A DNA stretch of 64,000 bases, taken from assembly GCA_949987705.1 (NCBI GenBank), contig OX465283.1:2522207-2586206 (forward strand). Reading direction: 5' to 3'. The DNA comes from Thereva unica (lineage: Eukaryota > Arthropoda > Insecta > Diptera > Therevidae). Below the pieces are notes generated by a model, which saw only the letters and a list, made by a program, of their open reading frames with translations, searched no databases and had not been told where the DNA came from. Below, in pieces: positions 9,836 through 22,845 of the stretch. Numbering within the stretch: position 1 is the stretch's first letter; each line of letters opens with the position of its first letter. The position numbers and the translations under genes were made by a program.

Positions 9836-12739
9836 ATTTTATTTTGTATTATTAAAGCAAGTTTTTCGTTGTGATTAAATACTGCCACCCACCAAATTTT
9901 ATATTAAGAGCACCATCATCCCGTTTCAAAAACGAATCATTTGTGTATTTGAGGAATTTCTTTTGTATACCAGAAACTTTGTTTTAAAAAAATCCCAAAA
10001 ATTTAAGAAGACTCATAAGAAAAGAATTGAAGAAAACAAAAACATTTTTTCATTTGAGCTAAGCAAAAGTTAATTTAATAAATAAAATAAAAAGCTCCAT
10101 AAATTTAATTTATACATCCGCTAAAAACATTCTGACAAATGAGGATGTTTTTATGATAAAAAAACTGTCGACCTGTTTTGTCTGTCACATACATACATAT
10201 ATAAATATAACAAAAAAAAAATTCCTAGCATTAAGAATGAACTAATGAGCACAACTAGAACAACAATTCGGCAAACGATCCCACTTTGCAGGCGCACCCT
10301 TTATTTCCCTATGGTAATACTACATGTTCGCTAGAAGGAAAAACAGCGAAGTAGATTATGCATATTCGTTCCACACCTTGAGCTACCATATCCAAAAAAC
10401 CGAGAGATAAGCATCGCACAAAACTCAATTACAATTTAAGTGAAAGTTTCTTGGAAAAAAAAAGAAAATACACCACCTGACATTTGCTCATAAATCACGG
10501 TCTGAATAGTCGGATGAAATTAAAAAACGCAAAAATTAAAAAGAAAACTTAAAAAATATTGCAAAGGTAAGTTCGTCTCCGTCTTCATCAGGAGGAGATG
10601 AAAAACTGTATAGAAGCACAATCTTCAGAAGAACCACGAATTCGTTAGGCGGTTACATGTGTCGAACGCGACTTATTAGAGCATTTCGACGAAAATAGCG
10701 CCGAACCATCACCAGAGGAAGAGTGTCGGATTTAATATTCAAATTAGTCAAAAATATTAAACAACACCAAAACACGAAGGAGACCCAATAAATAATCGCC
10801 ACAAGACGATAATCCCAGCTTTATGAGTCAATTAGTGCTGTCAAACAGTTCGCTAATCCCTGGCTTAATGTCGCAGGTGAAACTTTAGTAACGCCATCTA
10901 CCCTCCCCGAAATTTATTTTATCGCCGAAAATTACTTCGGCCGGAGACGAGATCTCCCAGAAGAAGTGGCGCGCGAATTTCAATTATTTTTTTAGAAGAA
11001 AAAGCATCGCAGTTCGAGGCCACCAGGTTTCGGCACAGCAAATGCGCAGAAAGAGTGGAGAGAAGACGGCAACAAAAGGTGTAAACATTTTGGCTGATTT
11101 TGATATGGTTAGTACCTTCAACAAGCCTGGTAGTCAGGTAGTCATATAGGTCAGAATATCACTTACATATTGAGGGCAGATCATAACGATAGAAAACTGG
11201 AAACGACGGCAACAAAGACGAAGATCTCTCCGATCCTCGACAGCAACAAAAACACAACTATTGTCACTGAACTGAATCACTAATATTTCTTTCACACCTT
11301 CTTATCACTAGTAACACTTCGCACTTTACTAAGCGTAAGAACGATCATATGGAAAAGCCTCGATCAGCTCGACGCGACATCGTACTTGTCCGATCACCAC
11401 CCTCGACAGCTTGACTAAATTCGTGGCGTTGACCATGCATAACTCACTCCGCTCGATTTGCAACACACAGTTCAGGGGTTGGCGGTCACTGCAGCGCACT
11501 CAAGACAATAAATCCGCGGCGGCTGCCTTCTGTGGAGACTTTGTACAGTTCCAATTTGGCGCAAATTGGCGAACTTCACGGCAGTTAACGAAACACAATA
11601 AACCTCGCGATCGTAACGTCGTAGCCCAGCTCTAACTCCCTCGCAGCTTAATTTGCAACTGTTAATAACAAACCCGAGTCTCGGACTGTGGAGCTCTCTG
11701 GTGGCTTCAACTACCATTAAAAAAGCGTGTTGTTGCTTCTTGAAGTCTTGCGGAGTTAGTCAGCCCGAGTCTGAGGCACCTCGACTCAGAACCCTGGCGA
11801 AACAACGCCAAGAGTCTTAAGACTCCCGATCGAGCAGGGGCCCAGGCCCAACTTGCAATTCATTGTGTTGTTTGACGGTTTCTTTTTCACCTTTACTTCA
11901 CTTTTATTTCTCTCTTATTTTTTTCTCCATTTTTTAGGTTCCATGTTAAAAGATAAGCCAACAACTCGGGCCTTAAGGCAGGCCACAGCCAGCAAGAGAC
12001 GACGCAGGTGAGGGCACTGGAGATCTGTTCCGTAACAAGCATTATCCGCGGGCGCGGGCCCCCCGTTCGCCTGTAATGGTGGTTGTGCATTGTTGTGATC
12101 GTTTTTAGGTGAGCCTCGTGAGAGAATTTCTCGTGACGTTAGCCCCAACCAAAAAAATAAAAAAATTGTTTAATTCTGGTTTTGTTTTTTTGGAACGAGT
12201 CAGCTGTGATGTGACGCTTTTGTTATATGGCGCGATCGTATTGATTTCGTTTTGGCGATCGTTACGATCTTGCAAGTAAGTATCGGAAGTTTTGTTGGTC
12301 AGTTTTTTTACGAGTGCGACGTTATGCGGGTAGCGTTGGGCTGCTCAAGTATCACTTTTTGGATATTATATGAAGAGTCATCACTGAACAAAGTAACGCG
12401 AGACTGTGATCGAGCCAGTTTTTTATGTGATCCTCAGATAGAGAATTGTGTTTTGTAGGAATAAACCCAAAATGCAAACAAGATCAGCAGCAGAAGACGA
12501 CAGTAGCTTCAACCACCATTTATCTTACCAGTCCGTCATGTCGTTCACCGTAATGTTGCAATGTAAGCTTACTTCGAAGGATAGAAAAAGGATACAATAG
12601 GATAAGGCGAGTCTGGGGTATGCACCAGGAGGAACAAACTGAATTCTTGGACGTTGTATGAGTTCAGAAAAACTGACTGTAGAAAAGAAAGTGGCTCCAT
12701 AGTAGAGTTATTATAGTCATAATCGAATTGCTAGAGTAT
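9836..12739. other. Intron DNA; possible LTR-like or regulatory segment, no gene proven
   Basis: 9.85-10.6 kb is AT-rich. 10.6-12.2 kb is more GC-rich, with CAATAAA-type signals near 11,502 and 11,600 and a repeated AGTCT/GACTC-rich patch at 11,675-11,830. That layout could be an old LTR or leader, but no paired repeat or primer-binding site was found. The peptides readable at 11,893-12,148 (minus) have no motif that I recognise. A plus-strand AAAGGTAAG at 10,566 resembles a splice donor but has no partner exon. Confidence 0.3.
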
Positions 12740-13060
12740 TTTAGGTTTTGTAGGTAGAAGAAAGTGGAAAAGCAAAGGACCACGGCACGGGGTGGATTCG
12801 AATCACGGACCTCTGGGATGGAAGCCGGCCTCCTAACTCCTAGGCTTTGATTTGGCTGGCTTGAAAAATATCAATTATCGTAAAGTGAACGGGGCCAGGA
12901 CAGGGAAATGTTGGTGGTTTCTAGATAAACCGATGCCCCGATGCCGCCATCTGATGTTTTTCAACCATCGGCGAATATCCGAAGATCAAATTTTTCCAGG
13001 ACATCTCCTTTTATCCATTCTTGAGAGAATTCCAAGGTTGAAGTGTTCCCAAAAATAACG
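12740..13060 (-). repeat. tRNA-derived SINE, copy 2
   Basis: The minus strand shows AAGCCTAGGAGTTAGG, GGCTTCCATCCCAGAGGTCC and a B-box GATTCGAATCC. The 12,850-13,060 flank aligns with 9,650-9,830 through shared words such as GTGGTTTCTAGATA, ATCATCGG/CCATCGGCGAAT and CCAGGACATCTCC. It is the clearest evidence that the SINE body extends beyond the tRNA-like part. Confidence 0.7.
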
Positions 13061-13279
13061 GATGCAGATTGAGCTATGGTTTCCAACATTGGCTCGATCA
13101 ATGTTCGAGATCGCTACGATCACTATTTGAACGGAGCCTGGTCTAGACTAAGCTTAATAACTCAATAAGGAACACTTTTTCTTCAAACTTTAGAGAATTT
13201 GTTATTTTGCAAGGATCTTATACAATTGGTCTACCAACATAAACCACAGGTGATCAATGTGAGCAAAATCGAACCGATC

Positions 13280-13580
13280 ACCTCCACAAGATGCCCACTA
13301 AATAAACAACCAACGACTGTAGGAATGAGTGTCGGACGATATATTCCCGCGCAGGACTAGCAATCCTCCCAGGCAATATGGATTGCTATGAACCCGACAG
13401 TAGAGCCTCGGACGGGACCGATAACTCAACGACGAACTGGAAAATGGAAAAAGGACAGTGATAGGTGGTGTAATAGGACAGGTGGTAAGAGACGGTGGGG
13501 TAGAAACGACGGGATCCATCTTTAACAAGCCAACACAGACAATGGCTTATGCTGACGATGTCAGCTGCGAAAAGAACAAC
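13280..13580 (+). pseudogene. Reverse transcriptase fragment with MAYADDVS
   Basis: The plus strand reads TGSIFNKPTQTMAYADDVSC near 13,510-13,570. The YADD catalytic motif sits after an IFNK..Q..AYADD segment typical of one insect non-LTR RT group (GTIFN...Q.LGYADDIDIIG). Upstream frames are broken. It resembles the fragment at 24,440-24,680, which lacks the first Asp. The family is not assigned further. Confidence 0.6.
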
Positions 13581-16579
13581 ACATTACAATAGATGCAGTA
13601 GTAGTATAGCTATAGGGATATGGGGGGGCCAGTGACGTCATCGGTTGTGGACTTGGCTATGGATGTAAGCTTGTGGGGGAACCAGCGCTGCCTGTGGGTG
13701 TAGATAAGTTGAACTTTACTGTTTCTTGGCTGAGCTTTCGCGCAGGGTGAGATTTTGTAGGGGAATCTGATCCGGGTTCCAATTAGGGTCAATAAATTAG
13801 CTTCGGCTGGATGAGCCTCATAAAAAACTGAAATTCTCACTCTTTTAACTGAAAAGGTCTTATAAATGCCTGAAAAAGTGAAATGTGAGGCTACTTTGCT
13901 TCAGTGCGGCTACTTCGTTGAGAAGGAGGAGTAAGAGGAGGTCTGCCTAATCTATTTTGTCTGATCTGTCAATGTTTATTAGAAATGAGTCAGTATTTCG
14001 TTTTTGATGCGTTGAATTCAACACAATTCTTAAGACTCCAATCGCATTCAATGACCCTGTTGATTGAAATGGGCTCACAGCAAGGTTTGGTGCATGCTTG
14101 TCTTACATTATAAGAGTAACACATAAAACCGTATAGCATAGCTGTGAAGTGTGTTGGTAGGGATTGAGAACAGGTCATTGGTAAAACCTAAGAAAAGAAC
14201 GGCATGGCAAGCTCTAATCGAAAGTCAACTGATTGGGGCTTATTCGTTTCTTCTTGCCTGGGATTTGTGTTTCCGTAGTAAGAACACCGATCGCTCTCTT
14301 CGCGTCGACTTATATTCTATTTAAGGTCACATAGCCTGGACTCTTGTTTGATCATCTTTTTACTTTCTGTTTAAGTCTGAACGTCCATCTAAGTACTCTA
14401 TCGATGTGGACTCACATCTCGGTAGCTCTGGCTATTGCCTAATCAGCCTTAAGGTCACTTGTCGCTTTTGTGGCCCCACCACCATCACTGCCTGCAACTG
14501 TGGAAAGTTGGTTGAATTGCATTGTCTGCAATTAAGCTGTAATTAAGTAGACCTAAATTCAACTACGCCTTGAATATAGCTCGTTTGTATGGGCTGGGTC
14601 TCGTTAAATGCGCTTAGATTTAGCAAACTTGGGGCCTGAGCCTCAAAACCTTACGGTCATAGTACTACGCAAAGATATATGGGGGCCACAAGCACAGACT
14701 ACTTTAAACCTAGATTGACTGTCAAAAAACCCAAGAATAGATTGAAGAAACGGAAAGGTCCTGAAGAAATTTGATCTACGGATATTCATTGATGGCTCCA
14801 AGACATCTACAGACCACTTTCAGCTCATTGTCCTGGTACCTCCAGGCGCACTCTAGTGGAAGATGTAGCATTGGAGTTTTCATAGGTAGGGTTCGCGGCA
14901 CTGAAAAGCTAACACGGTTTAGACGTAAACCACATCCGGTTAAACAATCACAGCCCTTAGTCCTCTCTTTCACGCATACTGAAGTCTTCATTAATTAATA
15001 GAGCTACTAGCACCGCCGGCCGTGGTAGACTAAGGGTTAAAACTCCCGACTGCCATTCTAGAGGTCTGTGGTTCAAATCTTCTCTGCGGTATAGCCGTCG
15101 TCGTTCCTTTTCTCCCACAAAGATGACATTAATCCATGAGGATTATGGCAGGACAAAATTGTAGTACAAAGGGTGACAAAAGTTTGACCTCAAAGTACGA
15201 CAAAAGTTCGACCTCAGGTAGGAAAATAGGAAGCAGGTTAGTTGAGGTGTACTGACCGCAATTGTATTAACTCCGGGTTGATTTTATGAGGTATTGATGA
15301 TTTGGTTACCAACCTTTTACTAATTGTTCTAAGAAATGAAGCAACATTCGTAAAAAATGGGAGACAACCGTCGCGACAAAACTTTAGTAAACAAACAAAT
15401 TCATTTTTCTGTTGGCTTACTTTTGAAAAAACTTAATACATCACTAAAATTCCCACAAGAATACCTTTTCATGTCCGAAAGGTATTAAGGTTAACTATTT
15501 TTTTAAAAAGTAAAATCAAGGCCATATAAACATATTTCTTTTTTCCTTCAAAATTCTGATTCATTTCTCTCTTAGTTAATATCAATAAAAAACGCGAAAA
15601 AAACTCCAAAAAAACTACCTTAAAAAATTTGCACAAAAAAACACCACTTCCCACCTGGAGAATTTTATTGCCGTGAAATATGACATCTACTGCCATTCTC
15701 GAATCATTTTTAACGCCTTTTACGCCATTTTCGTAACATGAAAATTAGTTATGGTATTTCCGTGAAATTTGGTGAAAAAGTCATAAACACGAAATTTTAC
15801 TTTCAGAATGAATTGGCGGATTTTTTTTGGAAGGACATAATGCTAATCGGTAATATTTCATAGATTTGCACCAAAATGGTGGACCTGGTTTAGTTTTTTT
15901 GATTTTAGCATATATGCGTACCAATGGATTTCGGCAATAGTGAAGCATTTTTTGTATCATAAAACGTTTTCACCAAACATTTGTGAAAAAGTGTTACAAA
16001 GAACTAAATGACGACGGTTGAATTTTGAGTGCTATAACTCATAAAAGAGATAGCCAATTTTGTGTCAAACTGGTAGACCGAAATATATTTGGAATTAGAA
16101 CTATTTTGGAATTTTTATGTGGATGTCGATAACATAAAGACTTCAATAAGGCTTCTGTCTACTATGCGACCTGGGAACTCCTAAAAATGTATCAAGAACT
16201 ATAAAACAACGAAATCAGAATAAACACCAAAAAAGATATCTGAAACCGCCCCAGATTACAATAAATTTATGGAAAAGACTGATTGATGTGATCATATCTA
16301 GATAAGCGAAGGTCGTAAATTAAAAAAAACATCTACCCCCATCGGAAGAATGGCGCCGAACAGGGAAACTGCGAATGAAGTTACATCACATGTAATAAAT
16401 TCAACGGAGAAATTCTATAAATGGAATGTTTACCAAAAAAAGAACAAGGCACAGTTCAGCTTGATGTCGATCTTGAGAACTCATTATGATCAACATAACT
16501 AAATGAGGGAGCTTAAGGTCTCAAGATGATCACGGAATCTGGCTCTCTTTGTTTTGAGTTGTCATCTTCATTTTAAACT
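13581..16579. other. Intron DNA with minor relics
   Basis: At 14,770-14,830 the plus strand reads DLRIFIDGSKTSTDHF, which resembles the first catalytic Asp block of a retroelement RNase H, followed by SGRCSIGVFI. A segment at 14,230-14,292 recurs at 36,537-36,604 (GGGATTTGTGTTT ... AGTAAGAAC). The rest (15.1-16.6 kb) is AT-rich and featureless to me. The SINE inside is listed separately. Confidence 0.4.
15014..15100 (+). repeat. tRNA-derived SINE, copy 3
   Basis: The plus strand has GGCCGTGGTAGACTAAGGG (A-box-like), then CCCGACTGCCATTCTAGAGG and TGGTTCAAATCTTC (B-box-like), in the order and spacing of the other copies. The acceptor arm no longer pairs. Confidence 0.6.
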
Positions 16580-18090
16580 AGGAGTTATTGATTTCGATTA
16601 GTTCTTCTCCTTCTGCTGTAGATTTCTTCTAGTTCTCCTCCTGGTGTTATTAGTTTATTTTAATTTGTCTTCTGTAGTTATTCTCCGGATGTTATTGATA
16701 TGGCTTGAATCTCCTTCTGTAGTTCTCCTGCTATTATTGATTTTTTCTAGTTCTCATTCTGTAGTTCTCCTCCTCCCATTATTGATTTCTGTTAGTTCTC
16801 CTCCTGATGTTATAGGTTTATCTGAATTTCTCTTCTGTAGTTCTCCTCCTTCTATTATAGTTTTTTCCTAGTTCTCCTTCTATATTTATCTTCCTGGTGT
16901 TATTGATTCGTTTTATCTTTCCATATATAATTCTCCTCCTGAGGCTATTGATAACTATCGGTTCTCCTTCTGAAGCTCTCCTCCTCCTATTGTGGATTTC
17001 TTCTAGTTCTCCTTCTATAGTTGTCGTCCTGATGTTATTAGTTTATTTTAATTCTTCTTCTGTAGTTCTTCCCCTGGAATTATTGATACCTTTTAGTTCT
17101 CCGCATAGAATTCTCCTCCTAATGTTATTGATATCGTTTGGTTCTTCTTTTGTAGTTCTCCTCGTATTATTGATTTCTTCTAGTTCTCTTTCTGTAGTTC
17201 TCCTCCTCCTATTATTGATTTCTTTTAGTTCTCCTCCTGGTGTTATTGATTCTCCCCCTGGTGTTGATTTTTTTTAGTTCTCCTTCTATAGTTCTCCTCC
17301 TGATGTTATTGGTTTATGTTAATTCTTCTTCTGTAGTTCTCCCCGTAGAGTTATTAATATCTTTTAGTTCTTCGCATAGAATTCTCCTCCTGATGTTATT
17401 GATATCGTTTGGTTCTCCTTTTGTAGTTCTCCTCTTATTATTGATTTTTTCTAGTTCTATTTCTGTATTTCTCCTCCTCTTATTATTGATTTCTTTTAGT
17501 TCTCCTGCTGATGTCATTGGTTTATTTCAATTCCTCGTCTGTGGTTCTCCTCCTCTTCTTGTAGTTCTCCTTCTATAGTTCTCCTCTTGATGTTATTGGT
17601 TTATTTTCAGTCCTCTTTTGTAGTTCTCCTCCTCCTATTTTAGATTTCTTCTAGTTCTCCTCCTGATGTTATTGGTTTATTTTAATTCTTCTTGTGTAGT
17701 TCTCCCCCTGGAGTTTTTGATACCTTTTAGTTCTCCGCATAGAATTTTTCTCCTGATGTTATTGATATCGTTTGGCTCTCTTTTTGTAGTTCTCCTCGTA
17801 TTATTGATTTCTTCTAGTTCTTTCTGTAGTTCTTTTAGTTCTCCTGCTGATGTCATTGGTTTATTTTAATTCCTGATCTGTGGTTCTCCTCCTCTTCCTG
17901 TAGTTCTCCTTCTAAAGTTCTCCTCTTGATATTATTGGTTTATTTTCATTCCTCTTCTGTAGTTCTCCCTCTCCTATTTTAGATTTCTTCTAGTTCTCCT
18001 TCTATAGTTCTCCCTCTATTATTGATTTCTTTTAGTTCTCCTCCTGGTGTTATTTTTTTCGTTTAGTTCTTCTCCCTTTTTTCTTCTTAT
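16580..18090 (+). repeat. Pyrimidine-rich tandem array (AGTTCTCC-based), about 1.5 kb
   Basis: The plus strand is a run of TTAGTTCTCCTCCTG, TTATTGATTTCTT and CTGTAGTTCTCC words with strong C/T bias. A higher-order block (TTCTTCTGTAGTTCT ... CGCATAGAATTCTCC ... GATATCGTTTGG) recurs near 17,060, 17,327 and 17,690. The open frames across it (Leu/Ser/Val-rich) are products of the repeat, not genes. The array is in the host gene's largest intron. Confidence 0.85.
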
Positions 18091-18641
18091 GTAGCAGTTT
18101 TAAGCTTAGAGCTCACCCTTTGTACTAGGGGTCCCTCATGTTGTTGGTCAATGTCTAGTAGTAAGCTTAGATCGAGAGATAAAATAGGTTTGGGGTTATC
18201 AGGAGTCAGAAATGCGTTGAAAGAAGTAAGATTGTCCTACAGGCAAGTTGTTTTATTTGGAAAAGAAATCCTTGTTTGCATCGTGTGCGATTAAGGGAAT
18301 TTTAGAGAGGGGGAATAAGGAAGATCGGGCTTATGTGGTATTGTGATCAGTGCACAGCCTAAACACTTAGGCAAAAGGAATAGGCCCATTGTGATGCCAC
18401 AGTGACCCCACTTTAACCTGATGTTAAAGTGTCGTTTCTTCGCTAAACCACCTCGAGGAAATACTTAAGAAGGGTTCACCGAAAGATAGTGCCCGGTCAG
18501 CACTCCTACTGTAACTGAGAGGTCTCGTCTACCGAGGCTCAGCGGTGAAGTGGTCCGTCTGAGATCGTTGGAAGGCCAGGCCATTTTGGCCAAGGTGTAT
18601 TTGTTAAGATCTCTCCATTTCCGATCTCTAGCATTTCCATG

Positions 18642-20140
18642 CTATTTGCATTGTGTGCTGTTTGTCGTGCCCTTCCTAGCCATTTCGTCAGCTTTACAGT
18701 TTCCCTCTATAGTTCGGCGACCGGGCACCCATACGAGGAGGGTCCTGAAATGCTGAGCAATCTCGTTAAGAGATCTGCCGCACTCACACATAGTTCTGGA
18801 GTTGTTTGTGCGAGAGCGCATTGCCTTCAGAGTCGCTTGACTTACTGAGAAGATGTAGACAGTTTGGTTCCTATCGCCTTGCTGGTCGATTTGCAGAACA
18901 GTCTCATGTATGACTAAAACTTCCAGTTGGTATATATTGCAGTGATCGGGTAATCGGAAGGAGACTCCAATCCTTAGTTCCGGTGAAAAGATTGCTCCTC
19001 TCAGACCCTCGAACTTTGAGCCATCAGTAGCATCCTGAGTACCATGTGGTCTATTACTCCGTTCACGACGTGGAGGGCTGTGGACCCCGTAGTTTTTCGT
19101 GAAGGCGGCCTCGGATATGCAAAAAACGGTTTCTGGGGGTTTGTTGAAAAAATCCAACACCTTAAAGTGTCCTCCCCTGATTCCGGTCCAAGATCCAGAT
19201 TCTCGTATTCTAAGAACTGCGATAGTTGCGTTCGCCCTTGTCGAAAGATTCAAAGGAGGGAGGTGTAGCATAACGTTTAGGGCATCTGTAGGTGTAGTAC
19301 GAAGTGCCTCTGTTAGCAAAACTCCGCACATCTTTGCACTTTCTATAGTTTGCTTAGTATGATAGACTTACCCAAGTTGGGCCGCCATACTAAGACCCCG
19401 TACAAGAGTACTAGGCAGACAATGGCTGTGTAGACCCATCGTACTAGGTTAGGGGAGAAGCCCCAAAGGAGCTTCTTGTCCAGGATCACTGGACTGCACT
19501 GTTGCTGGATTTGAGACCAACATTGTAAGCCGGGGACGAGTTAGGGTTGGGGCAACTAGGGTTAGGGAGGATTAATTCGGTTTTTTCAGGGTTAACTCTG
19601 AGTCCGCGGGTGGCAGCCCAGTTTGAAAGTAGCGCCGTCTCCATGGGATCACAGAGGACGTGGTGTCCTTCTGCCTCCTTGCATCGCTGCAGCTAATACA
19701 CAGTCTCGACCGATAGAAGCGGGGAAAGTACTTCTTCTTCCAGGGGCCGATCAGTCAGCAAGACTTAAGCTCACCATCCTGCCGGATTTGATGGATGAAT
19801 GACACCAGCGACGCGTCGACCCCCAGTTTCTCCAAGGCCAGAGTAATGACGTCCGGGAGTACGTTGTGTAACGCTCCCTCTATGTCAAGAAAAGCTACTA
19901 ATGCATACTCTTTGACTTCGAGCGATTTTTTTATGATTGAATCCAATTAATGAAGGGCAGTATCCGTGGATCTGGCCTTTGTCAAGGCGTGCTGTGCGCC
20001 AGAGAGTTCCGAGGTATGTATGGTCTGCCTCAGAGTCTTCAATAGAAAGGATGATAGGCTGATTGGCCTCAAGTCTTTGGGGTTACATGGGAGGATTTTC
20101 CTGCCTTGAGTATAAAGACCACTTTCACCTCTTTTCAACA
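18642..20140 (-). pseudogene. LOA-like non-LTR retrotransposon: RT plus RNase H, decayed
   Basis: Going 5' to 3' on the minus strand, the first block reads LRPISLSSFLLKTLRQ and ALTKARSTDTALH, then VAFLDIEGALHNV (20,138-19,755). RT thumb remnants follow (RGLRVNPEKTELIL), and then an open 229-codon frame (19,331-18,642). That frame has ALRTTPTDALNVMLHLPPL and an RNase H domain: catalytic Asp103 in TDGSK, Glu137 in QLEV, and WVPGRRTIEGNCKADE with Asp215. The third acidic residue is replaced by Val163 (FSVSQA instead of the usual FSDSQA), and the conserved His is Arg205. The FADD block of the RT was not found. Stops between blocks show it is dead. LOA/Bilbo-like is the best fit. I-like elements are an alternative. 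Confidence 0.75.
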
Positions 20141-20579
20141 GTTAATTTGAAGGCATCCAGTAAACATGGCCTGATATAACTCATATAAGGAACAGCTTTA
20201 CTCTGTCGCCCGAAAACGATCTAAATCCAGATCAGACTTGTGTTTCATTCGGGACAAACATAGGACGAACAGATTGCAAGCAACCGAAAAAAATTGCTTG
20301 GAGACCACGAATTCTAAAAAACAAAATTTTTATTACGGGGGTTTGTTTCGTGAGGTTGGTGACCCCAGCTACAGCACCGGTGACCTAACAATAGGAGGTA
20401 ATAGGAAACGCCCTGTTGGAGTGTATGCCTGCTAAAAGAATGTGAATGCCCGAAGGTGATTTACCCTGGACCAAACAGCCACTTCGGTCTTCTGTCTCTG
20501 TATTGGAGCCATCCGTACCAGTCTATCGTGTTTCAATCTAACACCATTCGACCATTCATTCTCGGCCAGAAAGGGAACT

Positions 20580-20740
20580 TTTTGTATAGTTCGTCAAAGT
20601 CAGTCGATACCAATAGGTTAGACATTCGTCAGCAAAGCGGGGTGTCATACTTTAACAAACTCTTTGGACATATCTAGAGTAACCGAAACATCGCTAAAGT
20701 GATGCATACTTTTGGATTGAGGTGTTTCTGTTAGAGATAT
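20580..20740 (-). pseudogene. Jockey/CR1-like RT fragment
   Basis: The minus strand reads VSVTLDMSKEFVKV-stop-HPALLT, the decayed form of the VALDMSKAFD.VWH motif holding the first catalytic Asp. It aligns at nucleotide level with 45,640-45,740 (IAVNISKAFDKVWHPALL). Only this block is preserved. Confidence 0.55.
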
Positions 20741-22845
20741 GAGAAGGTCTTTCCGTAAATCTTCTATGAAAGAAAGCGGCATTCCGCGAATTTTTCAACT
20801 GACCATCAACACTCTTGATTTTGGCAGAACTTCCTTTGAATACCGCATTCGTTTGTTGTCATAAACTATGTAGAACTAAGGACAGCGAGAGATTGGAAAT
20901 ATCTACTAAAGATTTATGATTTGTGCGCCAAAAAAAAATGTAATTTTAACATTCAACTACAAATTTCAGCTGATCAGCTTAAAACGAAACCAAATAATCC
21001 CTAATGGCGACTACAAGACCTTGATTCAGCAATGAAAAGCAACTCAAGCACTTTTCAAGCTTAACCCCGTTTAATATTAAGATAAACTTTCATTGTTTGA
21101 GGCACATAACACATTTCAACTGCTAACCATAATCCAATTAAGTGCACGTAATAAGACAAACAGTATCACTTCCACAGCAGATCGATTTCGCAATACCAAT
21201 TACAAAAGCGGACAAGTACCCGAAAAAAGACAGCGAAACAACAAAGCGAACATTTGATGCCGCCACCAAACAAAGCGACAATTATTCGCGCAATCGAAAA
21301 GCCACAAGCGCATGTTTCCTACTAATAGAACTGCATAGTTCCCCACATCACAATATAACAACGAAACGCAGCAGCAGCGGCAGCGGCGGCATATACTGAA
21401 ATACCTCGCATTAGTTGCGCGCGCACTCGGTTGACTGTTGAACTTGTTTCAGCTATTTCTCACGCAATAAATCGAAGTACCCCAGGGGACAACAGTGGAA
21501 CCTTTGCTGTTTTCTTGCAGCAGCGTATTTACGAAAAAGTTCACAGTACACGCCATGGCGCGTATTGTGGGTATCAACTCCATCACAAAAAGATTGCTTT
21601 TTTCTCCGCAGCCGCAATTTCGCGTTTTGTTGTGCTGGGCTCGACGGCAATTAAGGCACAGCAAAAAGAAATAATAATAAACAGCAACAATGAGCAGGGA
21701 AAAAAGTGCAAAAGAGTGAAAAGGGGCAGCAATTTATGACAGAAGGTGTTCAGTTTAAATGACTCCATTACCAGCACTGCAATCAAAAATGGCTCAATTA
21801 GCTGCCCTCGATCCAGATTTGACTAGATTTTACGAGATTTGCTCAAAACGAGGACAAGCAAAACTCTTTGTCAGTGGCTACCGCGCATGCCCAGCTGGCA
21901 TCTGGCCATATCGATTCAGTTTGTCATCAAAGTGAAACAATGACGAATCTCTAGAATTTTGCGTTTCAAAACGACGACAAATAATAGTGAGAACGCGAGA
22001 GAGAGTCACAACTCAAAAATATCTTCAGGTGTATTTTTTCCAAAAGGCGAAATAAAGAAAAGTCGCAAATAATGTTAAATTAACGAGGCGCGAACTTAAT
22101 CCAACCTGCCAGAAGAAGTGGACGTGCCAAATTGACCACGAAAGGAAAAGGTGTCACGACATCGTTTTTTTGTGAGCCTAGGTGGTCCGGTCTAATGGCC
22201 GAGGAAACATAACAATAACCAAAAGGTGTCAATTCACACTAAATAGATCTTAAATCTCTTGGCCGATCGATCGTAACGAATGAATGGAATGGACTGGTGC
22301 AAAGGAATCGGCTGCAGATTGGGGGCTTTCTATTGGTCCGGTCCCAAATTAATTAAATTCACGTTATTGGTGTGTATGGAAAAGTTTAAAATCGTGAAAA
22401 TAAATGATCGGAAAAAACACGACTTATGTAAGCATTTTTAGCCAATTATTTAACGCCAACTGCACAATTCAATGGAGTTCAATGGTAAAAGAACTTTTAT
22501 CTATAATAAGGCACGTTTTTTTGGTTGTTATCTGCAGAAGCCGTGAAGGTATTGAAATTATCGATTGGAGTTGGTAGGTTGCAGTTTGGTAGTCCATTAT
22601 CTCGGGGGTAGAGTAAACCAATTATTACATGCAAGGTAATGGTAGAGCAATGTTCACATGGATTTGAAGTTACACACAATTTTCTCATGGACTATTACAG
22701 AAGATAGTCGCTAGCTCGCAAAAATAACCTAGTCTCATAATGTAACGATAAAAAAAACGAGGCTCGATCCTCTGACCCACTGCATGGACCGATCCTCTAT
22801 CGAACTATGAGGATCCATACTATGTCAAACTTCGAGGATCCCAGA
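20741..22845. other. Transposon-poor intron DNA
   Basis: No transposon motif was found. 21.0-22.3 kb has mixed composition and is richer in CAG/CGG triplets, with a GAGAGAGAG run at 21,996. It could be conserved non-coding or regulatory sequence of the host gene. The open frames at 21,142-21,739 are low complexity and have no splice context that I could support. At 22,745-22,830 GAGGATC/CGATCCTC words recur. Confidence 0.35.

Noticed and set aside
16644..17869. Several hydrophobic Leu/Val/Ser-rich open frames of 67-126 codons
   Set aside because: They are translations of the pyrimidine-rich tandem array and repeat with it. No start context or homology.
19535..19580. TTAGGG-like words suggesting telomeric repeats
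   Set aside because: Only three imperfect occurrences inside a LOA-like coding relic.
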